Notes under the pieces: model-generated
Database searches by the model: none
Told to the model about the DNA's origin: nothing
Seen by the model: only the letters and a program-made list of their open reading frames with translations
Program-made: the position numbers and the translations under genes
In this document: piece after piece, positions 19,059 through 26,606 of the stretch
Layout of the letters: every line of letters begins with the position of its first letter
How positions within the stretch are numbered: position 1 is the stretch's first letter
Source: Phytohabitans rumicis
GTDB lineage: Bacteria > Actinomycetota > Actinomycetes > Mycobacteriales > Micromonosporaceae
Assembly: GCF_011764445.1 (NCBI RefSeq)
Contig: NZ_BLPG01000001.1
Coordinates: 186,001-250,000 of the forward strand
Direction: 5' to 3'
Length of the DNA: 64,000 nt

Positions 19059-21754
19059 CACGTCACCTTCAGGTTGTCGATCGGCGGGTCGACGACGCTC
19101 ACATGCGGCGGATGCACGACGAAGCAGCGCAGCCAGTACGGGCGCCGCAGGTCCGGGGGGATCGCGATGGGCAGCGTCAGCGACAGATCGCGGACGAGCG
19201 CGAGCCCGGCGTACCTGTTGACCTCCGTGCCCTGGTCCGGCCGCAGCGGCATCACCAGGCCCGGAGCGGCCACGACGACCAGCTCCACGTCGGCGCAGTC
19301 CGCGTCCACCCGGACCGACAGCGTCCGCTGCCGGGACAGCTTGGCCAGGACGCCGGGCTGGCGCTGGATCTCGTACGACAGCGCCGCCGAGCGCCCGTCG
19401 ACGCTCACCACCACGGGCGGCGAGGACGCCTCCCCGGATGCCCCGACGACGACCGCGGTCACCCGGGCGATGCCGCCGCCGGCCTGTACGGGCAGCCGGC
19501 AACCGCCGGCGCTGACGTACTGGGCCTTGGTGATCCGGCGCAGGTCAGTGCTGCGTTCGGGCGTCTTCCAGGCCACCTCCACCAGGCTCACCTCGGCCGG
19601 CCACACCCACGACACCACCGCCTCGGCGCCGATGCGCCGCACGGTGAGCTGCCGGACCGGCTCGGTCACGCCCATCATCACCACGCGCCCGACCACCGCG
19701 CCGGTGCCGCCGATCGTGAACGGGACGTACGCGTGATGCCCGGCGGCGACCTCGGCCTCCAGCACGGTCTCGGCGCCGTCCGCGCGCCGCGGGCCGGCCA
19801 CCTCGCGGCCGTACGCCTCCATGTCGGCCACCGGTACGGTGCTGCCCGCCGCCCAGGCCGGAGCGCGCTCGCCGTACCGGATCCGGGTCTGTCCACCGTC
19901 GACGGTCGGCCAGGCGATCCGGATCCGGACGCTGTCGCCGTCGACGCTGACCGGCGTCACGGTGAGCGCCTCCACCGGGCGCGCCGGCGCGCGCGGCGAC
20001 GCGGACGCCACCACCATCGGCGCCGCGACCTCCACCTGGCGCTCGCCGTGGTAGAGCGCGACGAGGCTGTAGTAGTACTCCCGCCCCTGCTCGACGTCGC
20101 GGTCGGTGAACGACTCCGCGTCGGCGCGGACGGCGACGCCCTCCTCCGGGCGCCGCGGCGGCCGGTCGGCGGTACGCCGTACCCGCACCGCGACGACGCC
20201 GGGATGCCGGGTCCACGAGCCGACGACGTGGTCGGTGTGGGCACGCACCTTGACGGCGCTGAGCCCGGGCGTGACCAGGACCGAGGTGGTCGCCGGCCGG
20301 GACCAGCTCCCGTCGCCGGCGCGGGCGAAGACGGCGTACCAGAGCTGGCGGGCGACCGGCGGGCGGCGGTCGACGGCGCCGGTGTCCTTGGTGGCGGCGA
20401 CCGGGGTGCCGTCGTCCGCGGCCGTGGCCACCCGCCCTTCGGTGCGCACGACCTGGTAGTGCACCTCGGCCGCGCCGGAGTCGGGCGCCTTCCACGCCAG
20501 CCGTACGCTGCCGTCGGCGTCCTCGACCGCGGACGGCTCCCGCGGCGGCGGCAGCGGCAGGCGGGCGAGCCGGGCGGCCAGGTCCTCGTCGTCGCCCGCG
20601 ATCCGGGTGGCCTCGCGCAGCCGGCGCTCGGCGTCCTCCTCGCGGTGGTCGCGCACGGCCTGCGCGGCCTGCTGTATCAGTCCCTCCACCGTGGCGTGCG
20701 CCGCCTCGACCAGCGCCTTCACCTCGTCGTGCTGCGGATCGGTGACCGGCAGCGCGGCCAGCGCCCGCTGCGCCTCCCGCAGCCGGCCCTCCTGCAGCAG
20801 GTCGCGGATCTGCGTGCCCGCGTCCCGCGGGCCGCCGCCGCCCGAGGGCAGGCTCGCCACCAGCAGCTCGGCGTCCTGCCGGTCCAGCCCCAGCTCGACC
20901 GCGCGCCGGCTCAGCAGCAGGTCGGCGACCCCCTGGGCCCGCCCGTCCGCGACCTGTTCGACCACCTGGAACAGGGCCACCTGCCGCAGGTCCGCGCCGC
21001 CGGAAAGGCCCGTGCGCAGCACCTTCAGGGCCGCCTTGCGGGCGCGCAGCGCCGGCGAGTCGGCCGTCGTCTCGGCCGCCTCGATCGCGGCGACCACCGT
21101 CGCCCGGTCCAGGGTCAGCCGCGGGCCGCCCGGCACGGTGAACGCCTGCACCAGGGTGAACGGCTTGTCCAGCCCGGGGTGCAGGAGCGGGACGATGGTG
21201 GGCAGGTCGAGCTCGGAGAGCCGGTCGGTCAGATCCTTGTACGCGGTGCGGTTCAGCCCGCTGGTGCGGGGCAGCTCGACGGCCTCCACCACCCGCAGCC
21301 CGGCCTGCCGGACCGCCTCGTCGATGTGTGCCTGGTCCAGCCCGGCGAAGTGCGCCGCGACCGCCCCCAACTGCGCCCGGGTGATCTGGCCGAGCGCCTG
21401 GTACGCCTTGGCGAGGTCGGCGGCGAGCTGGTCGACCACCGTGCGGGTGCGCTGTTGCCACTGCTGCTGCTGGGCCCGCCACCAGTCCGGGTCGTGCAGC
21501 TTCTCCCCCGCCGTACGCCGAAGCTCCTCGTCGGCGGCGAGCAGCAGCTTGCAGACCTGCCCCCGGCTGTCGCGGGCGCCGGACCGCTGGTTCCAGTACG
21601 TCCGGACCCGGCGCAGGTGCTCCTTGAGCTGCTCCCGGCTCATCCCCGACTCGACGGCGTACCGGCGGGCGAGGTCACCGGTGGGCAGCCGGCCGCGGTG
21701 GCCGCGCAGCGGCTTGACGACCTCCTCCTCGTACCGGGCCGGGTCGAACGCCAT
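19058..21754 (-). CDS. Coiled-coil/fibronectin-III-type protein, locus A
   Basis: 898 residues. The N-terminal ~420 residues are helical and charged (MAFDPARYEEEVVKPLRGHRG, long Q- and E-rich stretches), partly coiled coil with regular 35-residue helical repeats. From about 420 the chain becomes beta-rich: successive units with VRLAWKAPDSGAAEVHYQV, RQLWYAVFARA, YYYSLVALYHG fit fibronectin type III modules, with further beta units at the end. No enzyme motif. It begins two bases after the first Hsp70 stop and is coupled to the GTPase start. Proteins of this plan are regular members of GAP1/DO-GTPase loci; a scaffold binding Hsp70 at one end and the GTPase or surface at the other is an inference. 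Confidence 0.65.
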   Translation of the reverse strand: MAFDPARYEEEVVKPLRGHRGRLPTGDLARRYAVESGMSREQLKEHLRRVRTYWNQRSGARDSRGQVCKLLLAADEELRRTAGEKLHDPDWWRAQQQQWQQRTRTVVDQLAADLAKAYQALGQITRAQLGAVAAHFAGLDQAHIDEAVRQAGLRVVEAVELPRTSGLNRTAYKDLTDRLSELDLPTIVPLLHPGLDKPFTLVQAFTVPGGPRLTLDRATVVAAIEAAETTADSPALRARKAALKVLRTGLSGGADLRQVALFQVVEQVADGRAQGVADLLLSRRAVELGLDRQDAELLVASLPSGGGGPRDAGTQIRDLLQEGRLREAQRALAALPVTDPQHDEVKALVEAAHATVEGLIQQAAQAVRDHREEDAERRLREATRIAGDDEDLAARLARLPLPPPREPSAVEDADGSVRLAWKAPDSGAAEVHYQVVRTEGRVATAADDGTPVAATKDTGAVDRRPPVARQLWYAVFARAGDGSWSRPATTSVLVTPGLSAVKVRAHTDHVVGSWTRHPGVVAVRVRRTADRPPRRPEEGVAVRADAESFTDRDVEQGREYYYSLVALYHGERQVEVAAPMVVASASPRAPARPVEALTVTPVSVDGDSVRIRIAWPTVDGGQTRIRYGERAPAWAAGSTVPVADMEAYGREVAGPRRADGAETVLEAEVAAGHHAYVPFTIGGTGAVVGRVVMMGVTEPVRQLTVRRIGAEAVVSWVWPAEVSLVEVAWKTPERSTDLRRITKAQYVSAGGCRLPVQAGGGIARVTAVVVGASGEASSPPVVVSVDGRSAALSYEIQRQPGVLAKLSRQRTLSVRVDADCADVELVVVAAPGLVMPLRPDQGTEVNRYAGLALVRDLSLTLPIAIPPDLRRPYWLRCFVVHPPHVSVVDPPIDNLKVT

Positions 21755-21756
21755 GC

Positions 21757-23439
21757 CTAGGCCCGCACGGCGAGGCCGGACACCAGCTGCTGCGCGTCCA
21801 GCACCTCCTGCTCGCTCAGCACGCTGACCCGGACGTTGATGGTCAGCTTCTTCTCGGTGACCGGCTCCGTCGCGGTGACCGTCAGCAGCCCTTCGCTGTT
21901 GATCGTCATGGCGACGTCGATCGGGGCGCCCGCGGGCAGCGGCGGCAGGCCGGAGATGATGCCCTTGTCGTGGTCGACCAGCTTGTTGGCGGACAGCTCG
22001 CGGCTCTCCGTCGCGCCGGCCTGCTCGTAGATCTTCACCTCGACCTCGCGCTGGTTCGGCACCACGGTGCCGGCGTTGAGCACATGCGGGCCGCTGGGCA
22101 ACGACTCGTCGGCGTGCACCAGGTGCTCGATGTAGCTGGCCGCGTCCGGGTCGGCCTGCCAGCCCGGCTTGTCGGTGTCGACGAGCTTGATGCCGAACGC
22201 CTTGGGCAGCACGTTAGTGATCTGCTTCGCGGCGAGGTCGGCCAGCGCCTCCGGTCTCACGTTGGTCCGCTTCGCCAGCTCGTAGACGCGGGCCTGCTGC
22301 TCCGCGGCCGTCGGCGGGGTGGCGCCGCTGTCGCCCGAGTCCCAGTCCCACAGCGCCCGGCTGAGCGCGAACCGGGCCGCGCCCTTGGCCACCGAGAGGT
22401 CGGGGTCGTGGATCTTCGGCTCCCAGCCGTACTTCTCCGCCAGCCGGGCCTTGACCGCCGGCATCTTCGCGGAGCCGCCGACCAGCAGCACCTCGTCGAT
22501 GTGCCGGGCCGGGTCGGCGACGCCGAGCTTCCCGGCCAGCTTCTCCAGCGTGCGGTCCACGTAGTGCAGCGTGTCGTCGAGCAGGTCCTGGGTGATCTGC
22601 TCGAACGTCGCGCGGGTCACCTCGATCATCGCGGAGCCGCCGGCGAACCGCAGCGGGACCGACCGGGACTCCACTTGCGACAGCTGCCGCTTGAGGTCCT
22701 CGGCCGTCAGCTGGAGCTCCTGCATGAAGTGCTCGTCGTCCACCGGGTCCTGGGTCGGCGACGCCTTGGCCACGAACTCGTCGACGAGGTGCTTGACCAG
22801 TCGGTCGTCCCAGTCGGTGCCGCCCAGCTCCTGGTTGCCGTCGGTGCACAGCACGTCGATGGTGTCCGCCGCGATCCGGATGACGGTCGTGTCGAAGGTG
22901 CCGCCGCCGAGGTCGTACACGAGCACGGTCTTGTCGCCGTCGGCGCTCTTCACCTCGTACTGCAGGGCGGCGGCGACCGGCTCCGGCACGATCCCGATGA
23001 CGTCCAGCCCCGCGATCCGGCCGGCGTTGCGGGTGGCGTCGCGCTCCAGCATGCCGAAGTACGCCGGCACGGTGATGACCACCTGCCGCACCGCCTGGCC
23101 GGTCTCCTGCTCCGCGTGCTGGGCGAGCTGCTTGAGGATCAGCGCGGAGATCGACTCGGCGGTGTACGTCTTGCCGTCGAACTCCCACTGCCGGGTGCCG
23201 CCCATCTCGCGCTTCACCCGCTGCACCACGCGGTCGGGGAAGAGCTTCGCGACGTTCTTCGCGCTGGCCCCCACCACGATGCTGTCGGTGCTCTCGAAAA
23301 AGACCGCGGACGGCGTGGTGCCCGCGGCCGCCATCTCGTCGCGCACGACCGTCGGCAGGCCGTGGGTATCCACATAGGAGATCACCGAATAGGTGGTGCC
23401 CAGGTCGATCCCGAAGTACGTGACGGACTCCTCCGACAT
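21757..23439 (-). CDS. Hsp70-like chaperone without lid domain (first in locus A)
   Basis: 560 residues starting MSEESVTYFGIDLGTTYSV, with TAGGAGG just upstream. ATPase motifs are complete: GIDLGTTYSVISYV, EPVAAALQYE, VYDLGGGTFDTTV, VLLVGGSAKMPAV. The substrate beta-domain (about 430-540) includes GTVVPNQREVEVKIYEQAGA and ends SGLAVRA; there is no helical lid. It directly follows grpE, the nucleotide exchange factor, by eight bases, so the pair should function together. No HspR/HAIR-type inverted repeat is visible upstream, which suggests that the operon is not under the usual actinobacterial heat-shock repressor. Paralogue of the 13585-15249 protein. Confidence 0.9.
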   Translation of the reverse strand: MSEESVTYFGIDLGTTYSVISYVDTHGLPTVVRDEMAAAGTTPSAVFFESTDSIVVGASAKNVAKLFPDRVVQRVKREMGGTRQWEFDGKTYTAESISALILKQLAQHAEQETGQAVRQVVITVPAYFGMLERDATRNAGRIAGLDVIGIVPEPVAAALQYEVKSADGDKTVLVYDLGGGTFDTTVIRIAADTIDVLCTDGNQELGGTDWDDRLVKHLVDEFVAKASPTQDPVDDEHFMQELQLTAEDLKRQLSQVESRSVPLRFAGGSAMIEVTRATFEQITQDLLDDTLHYVDRTLEKLAGKLGVADPARHIDEVLLVGGSAKMPAVKARLAEKYGWEPKIHDPDLSVAKGAARFALSRALWDWDSGDSGATPPTAAEQQARVYELAKRTNVRPEALADLAAKQITNVLPKAFGIKLVDTDKPGWQADPDAASYIEHLVHADESLPSGPHVLNAGTVVPNQREVEVKIYEQAGATESRELSANKLVDHDKGIISGLPPLPAGAPIDVAMTINSEGLLTVTATEPVTEKKLTINVRVSVLSEQEVLDAQQLVSGLAVRA

Positions 23440-23447
23440 TCTTCCTC

Positions 23448-24014
23448 CTAGTTGGACGGCCCGGCGGGGGCCTCGACGATGGTGGGTTCCGTCCACCGCT
23501 GGACCAGGACGGTCGCCGCGGCGAGCGCGCGGTTCGTGACGGTGTCCAGGTATCCGTCGCCGAGCACGCCGGCGACCGTCCCGTCGAGCTGCGGCGACGG
23601 CGCCGCCACCACCCGGGTGGCCCGCTGCCCGGCCGGGTCGAACGCCGTGCCGACCTCCGGTCGCACCACCTCGACGCCGCAGCGGCTCAGCGCCATCTCG
23701 ACGGAGTACGCGAACGACTCCAGCAGTTCGGCCGTCTGCGCGATGGACATCTCCTCGGGCAGGGTGCCGGCCTGCCGCAGCAGGTCGTTTCGCAGCCTCA
23801 GCAGATCCGTGAGGACGGGCCGGAGCAACAGCATCCGCTCGCCGGAGCGCAGCCGCTCGTTCTCCTCGTGCAGGCGCTCGATCACCCGTTCCTGGGCGGC
23901 TGCCCGGTCGCGGCTGGCCGCCATGTCCCGCCGCATGTCCTCCACGGACCCGGTCAGGGCGTCCAGGCGCTCAACCACCGGATCCACCACAGTGGAGTCA
24001 ACCTCCTCCAGCAC
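23448..24014 (-). CDS. grpE: GrpE-type nucleotide exchange factor
   Basis: About 188 residues if started at GTG 24014 (GGGGAG nine bases upstream); a farther GTG at 24104 would add residues that do not look like coding sequence. The N-terminal part is a long coiled coil (VERLDALTGSVEDMRRDMAASRDRAA...RLHEENERLR), followed by a helical bundle LRPVLTDLLRLRNDLLRQAG and a small beta end containing FDPAGQRATRVV, in the order of GrpE. It releases ADP from Hsp70. First gene of the minus-strand operon ending in vWA. Divergence from housekeeping GrpE and linkage to lidless Hsp70s imply a specialised role. Confidence 0.7.
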   Translation of the reverse strand: MLEEVDSTVVDPVVERLDALTGSVEDMRRDMAASRDRAAAQERVIERLHEENERLRSGERMLLLRPVLTDLLRLRNDLLRQAGTLPEEMSIAQTAELLESFAYSVEMALSRCGVEVVRPEVGTAFDPAGQRATRVVAAPSPQLDGTVAGVLGDGYLDTVTNRALAAATVLVQRWTEPTIVEAPAGPSN

Positions 24015-24212
24015 GCCCTCACGCTCCCCACGACAGACGGCATTGCAAGCGAATGTGGTTCGCACCGTAGGCTCCGCTCTGGGAGCGGTCCATAGCCGCG
24101 GCACGCTCTTATCTGATCAACTGACGCCGATTGCCCATTTGACTTCCGATTCCGGAACAGTGGACGACCCTGGAACGGGAAGCCCGATCGGCCATGGCGT
24201 ACCGCCGTTTGG

Positions 24213-24833
24213 TCATCCGCACAGTGCCTCCCGCACCGTGCGGGTCAAGGTGCCCACCGCGTGGACGGCGGAGAACTGGCCCGGCCGGATCACCAGCAGG
24301 TCCTCCACCGCGCAGAGCGGCGGCGCGTAGTCCAGGGCGGACGCCACGCCCGCGTTGCGCCGCGCCCACTCCGCGACGGTCGACAGCAGCAGGTCGACCG
24401 AGGCCGACGCGTCCAGGTCTTCGATCCGGCAGCGCAGCGACAGGCACTCCCGGTGTGGCCAGTAGGTCCACACCTTGGTCTCGTCGATGAGCTGGTCGAT
24501 CGCGCAGGACCGCCGGTAGTAGAGGGCCAGCTGCAGCGCGTCGAGGTTGTCGTCGACGATGAGGTCATTGATCAACGGGTGCTTGGCGTGCGCCCCGGTC
24601 ACCTCGTAGAACGTGCTGCGGCTGCCGCGCGGCTCGACCGCCAGGGCGACCTCCGACCAGCCGAGTTGCGGCGTACCCGCGGCGAGGAGGCGGCTCACCG
24701 CCGCGTAGTACGCGGTTTTGGTACGCCAGTGCCGCTTCTCCTCTGGATTCGTGCCGGCCAGCCGGCGACGCCATCGCGCCGTGACCGTCCCGTCCAGGCC
24801 GGAGCCACGCAGACCCACCGACACCCCGCCCAC
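24213..24833 (-). CDS. Hypothetical protein with TetR-like N-terminal HTH
   Basis: 206 residues from GTG 24833; starts at internal GTGs are also possible. Residues about 38-95 read AYYAAVSRLLAAG, GWSEVALAV and GSRSTFYEV in the spacing of a TetR helix-turn-helix (recognition helix followed by TFY). The C-terminal half is helical with no ligand motif I know. It lies 33 bases after the FAD monooxygenase on the same strand and about 200 bases before grpE. It could be a local regulator of the monooxygenase, whose upstream region has a perfect palindrome, or of locus A. Assignment is tentative. Confidence 0.5.
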   Translation of the reverse strand: MGGVSVGLRGSGLDGTVTARWRRRLAGTNPEEKRHWRTKTAYYAAVSRLLAAGTPQLGWSEVALAVEPRGSRSTFYEVTGAHAKHPLINDLIVDDNLDALQLALYYRRSCAIDQLIDETKVWTYWPHRECLSLRCRIEDLDASASVDLLLSTVAEWARRNAGVASALDYAPPLCAVEDLLVIRPGQFSAVHAVGTLTRTVREALCG

Positions 24834-24866
24834 CCCTCCCGCCGTTGTGCGCTCCCGTTCCGGGAT

Positions 24867-26516
24867 CTAGGCGCGAGTCTGGCCGGCCAGGAGGGCGGGC
24901 ACATGGCGTGTTCGCGTGGGCTCTTGTCCGGTCACCCGATCGAGAACCGTGCCCCAGTCGGCCGGCGGGCTGTCGTCGCGCCACGCCACGTGCTGGTCGG
25001 GCCGGACCAGCACCAGGTCGCGTTCCCAACAGGCGCGGACCGCGAGGTCGTCGACGACCAGGTTGGTCATCGGGATCCCGCGCCCGTTCGCCTCCCGCAC
25101 CAGCGGCGCGCCCATGCCCCGGCCGGACAGGTCGACCAGGGTGAACGCGGCACCGAGCCGGTCGAAGAGCTCCCCGCCACCCCGCAGTCGCACCGCCGGA
25201 GCCCGGGTGCCGGGCCACGTGGTCGGGGTGATGCGCTCCCAGTGCCAGCTCGGCGCGTCGCCCCGCTCGTGCCAGATGACCGGCGAGTCCGCATAGCGCT
25301 GTCCGAAATGGACACCGAGGTTGTCGATCTGGTGGACGTCCTGCTCCAGGATGCCGGCCAGGTGCTCGCGGGAGACGCCGGCCGCGGCCAGCCGCTCGAA
25401 CCGCCGCCACACCTCGACCAGGCCGGCGCACAGCTCGCGGTTGAACAGCGCGACCGGGCGCCGCTCGGCCTCGTAGCTGTCCAGCAGCCGCGCCCCGCCC
25501 CAGCCGGACACCAGCGCGGCCAGCTTCCAGCCCAGGTCGACGGCGTCGGCGATGCCGGTGTTCACCGCGTGCCCGCCCACCGGGTAGAACCGGTGGGCCG
25601 CGTCCCCGACCAGGTACGCCGAGCCCTTGCCGTACGTCCGCGCGATCGCCAGCGAGCCCACCCACCGGGTCGCGCCGAGCACCTCGTCCACCGCCAGGTC
25701 GACGCCCAGCCGTTCCTGCACCAGACCCATCGGGTCGGTGGTCAACGGCTCGTCGACGGGCGCCCGGACGATGCCGATCCAGGTGTCCCGCTCGTCGTGG
25801 GAGACGAGCGTCAGGCCCCGCGCGACGATCGTGATGAAGGCCCGCCCGTGCCGGCGCAACACCGGATCGGCGCTCTTGAAGTGCACCGACAGGTGCTCGG
25901 TGGGGGTGCTCCACTCGTCGAACGGGATCTCCAGACACCGGCGCACCGTGCTGCCGGCACCGTCGCACGCCGCCAGGTAGCGGGCCTCGATGACGTGCCG
26001 CGTGCCGGTGCCCGGATCCACCACGGTCGCGGCCACGCCGCCCGCCTCGGACGCCAGGTCGGCGAAGGTCCACCCCTCCCGCACGTCGATGAGCGGATGG
26101 CGGCGGGCCGCGTCCCGGGTGAGGGCTTCGAGCAGCGATCCGGGAACCCGCTGGTACGGCTCGGCCGGCGCGGAGCCGTCGTTCACCGCGGCGTACCGCT
26201 GCCGCATCTGGTTGACCGACGGGTGGTGCCAGACCAGCACGGGGGGCTGCCCGAGGTCCTGCGCCCACAGCAGGTCGGTCGAGTGCTCCGGGTCGACGCC
26301 GCCCTCCCGGATTGCGCCGGCGAGGCCCAGCCGCCGCAGCAGCTCCATGCTGCGCCCGCTGAGGTAGCAGTCCATCTTCGGGTACGCGGCCGGCGCGACC
26401 GACCTTTCGATCACCACGCTGGGCACCTGATGGCGGGCCAGCTCCAGGGCGAGGAGCGCGCCCACGGCCCCGGCACCGACCACGAGCACCGGCGTGCTGA
26501 ATGTCTTCGCGGGCAA
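24867..26516 (-). CDS. FAD-dependent aromatic hydroxylase (PheA/TfdB/MhpA class)
   Basis: About 549 residues if started at TTG 26516, which has GGGGAGGA just upstream; a GTG at 26570 would extend it by 18 residues. Motifs of class A flavoprotein monooxygenases: dinucleotide site VLVVGAGAVGALLALELA, the DG-type segment AACDGAGSTVRR, and the second FAD site AYLVGDAAHRFYPVGGHAVNTG with WKLAALVSGWGG. A C-terminal thioredoxin-like part with LVLVRPDQHVAWR is typical for this class. It uses NAD(P)H and O2 to hydroxylate an aromatic ring. It follows the LAL regulator and PhzE on the same strand, so it is probably a tailoring enzyme of the aminohydroxybenzoate cluster. Confidence 0.85.
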   Translation of the reverse strand: MPAKTFSTPVLVVGAGAVGALLALELARHQVPSVVIERSVAPAAYPKMDCYLSGRSMELLRRLGLAGAIREGGVDPEHSTDLLWAQDLGQPPVLVWHHPSVNQMRQRYAAVNDGSAPAEPYQRVPGSLLEALTRDAARRHPLIDVREGWTFADLASEAGGVAATVVDPGTGTRHVIEARYLAACDGAGSTVRRCLEIPFDEWSTPTEHLSVHFKSADPVLRRHGRAFITIVARGLTLVSHDERDTWIGIVRAPVDEPLTTDPMGLVQERLGVDLAVDEVLGATRWVGSLAIARTYGKGSAYLVGDAAHRFYPVGGHAVNTGIADAVDLGWKLAALVSGWGGARLLDSYEAERRPVALFNRELCAGLVEVWRRFERLAAAGVSREHLAGILEQDVHQIDNLGVHFGQRYADSPVIWHERGDAPSWHWERITPTTWPGTRAPAVRLRGGGELFDRLGAAFTLVDLSGRGMGAPLVREANGRGIPMTNLVVDDLAVRACWERDLVLVRPDQHVAWRDDSPPADWGTVLDRVTGQEPTRTRHVPALLAGQTRA

Positions 26517-26568
26517 CCCGTCCTCCCCTCCCGGACCTCCGACAGCATGCGCTGGGAGGGGCAAATCC

Positions 26569-26590
26569 ACATGGCGTGTTCACGCCATGT
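26569..26590. promoter_or_regulatory. 22-bp perfect palindrome upstream of FAD hydroxylase
   Basis: Arms ACATGGCGTG and CACGCCATGT separated by TT, about 50 bases before the likely TTG start of the hydroxylase and just after the LAL regulator stop. Perfect 10-bp arms with a 2-bp centre fit a dimeric repressor (TetR/MarR size). A related sequence (ACATGGCGTGTTCGCG, 24900-24915) occurs at the 3' end of the same gene. Binding is inferred. Confidence 0.5.
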
Positions 26591-26606
26591 GTCCGGGCGG
26601 CGACGC

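Noticed and set aside
24015-24212. HAIR/CIRCE-type heat-shock operator before grpE
   Set aside because: No CTTGAGT-N7-ACTCAAG or CIRCE-like inverted repeat is present on either strand.
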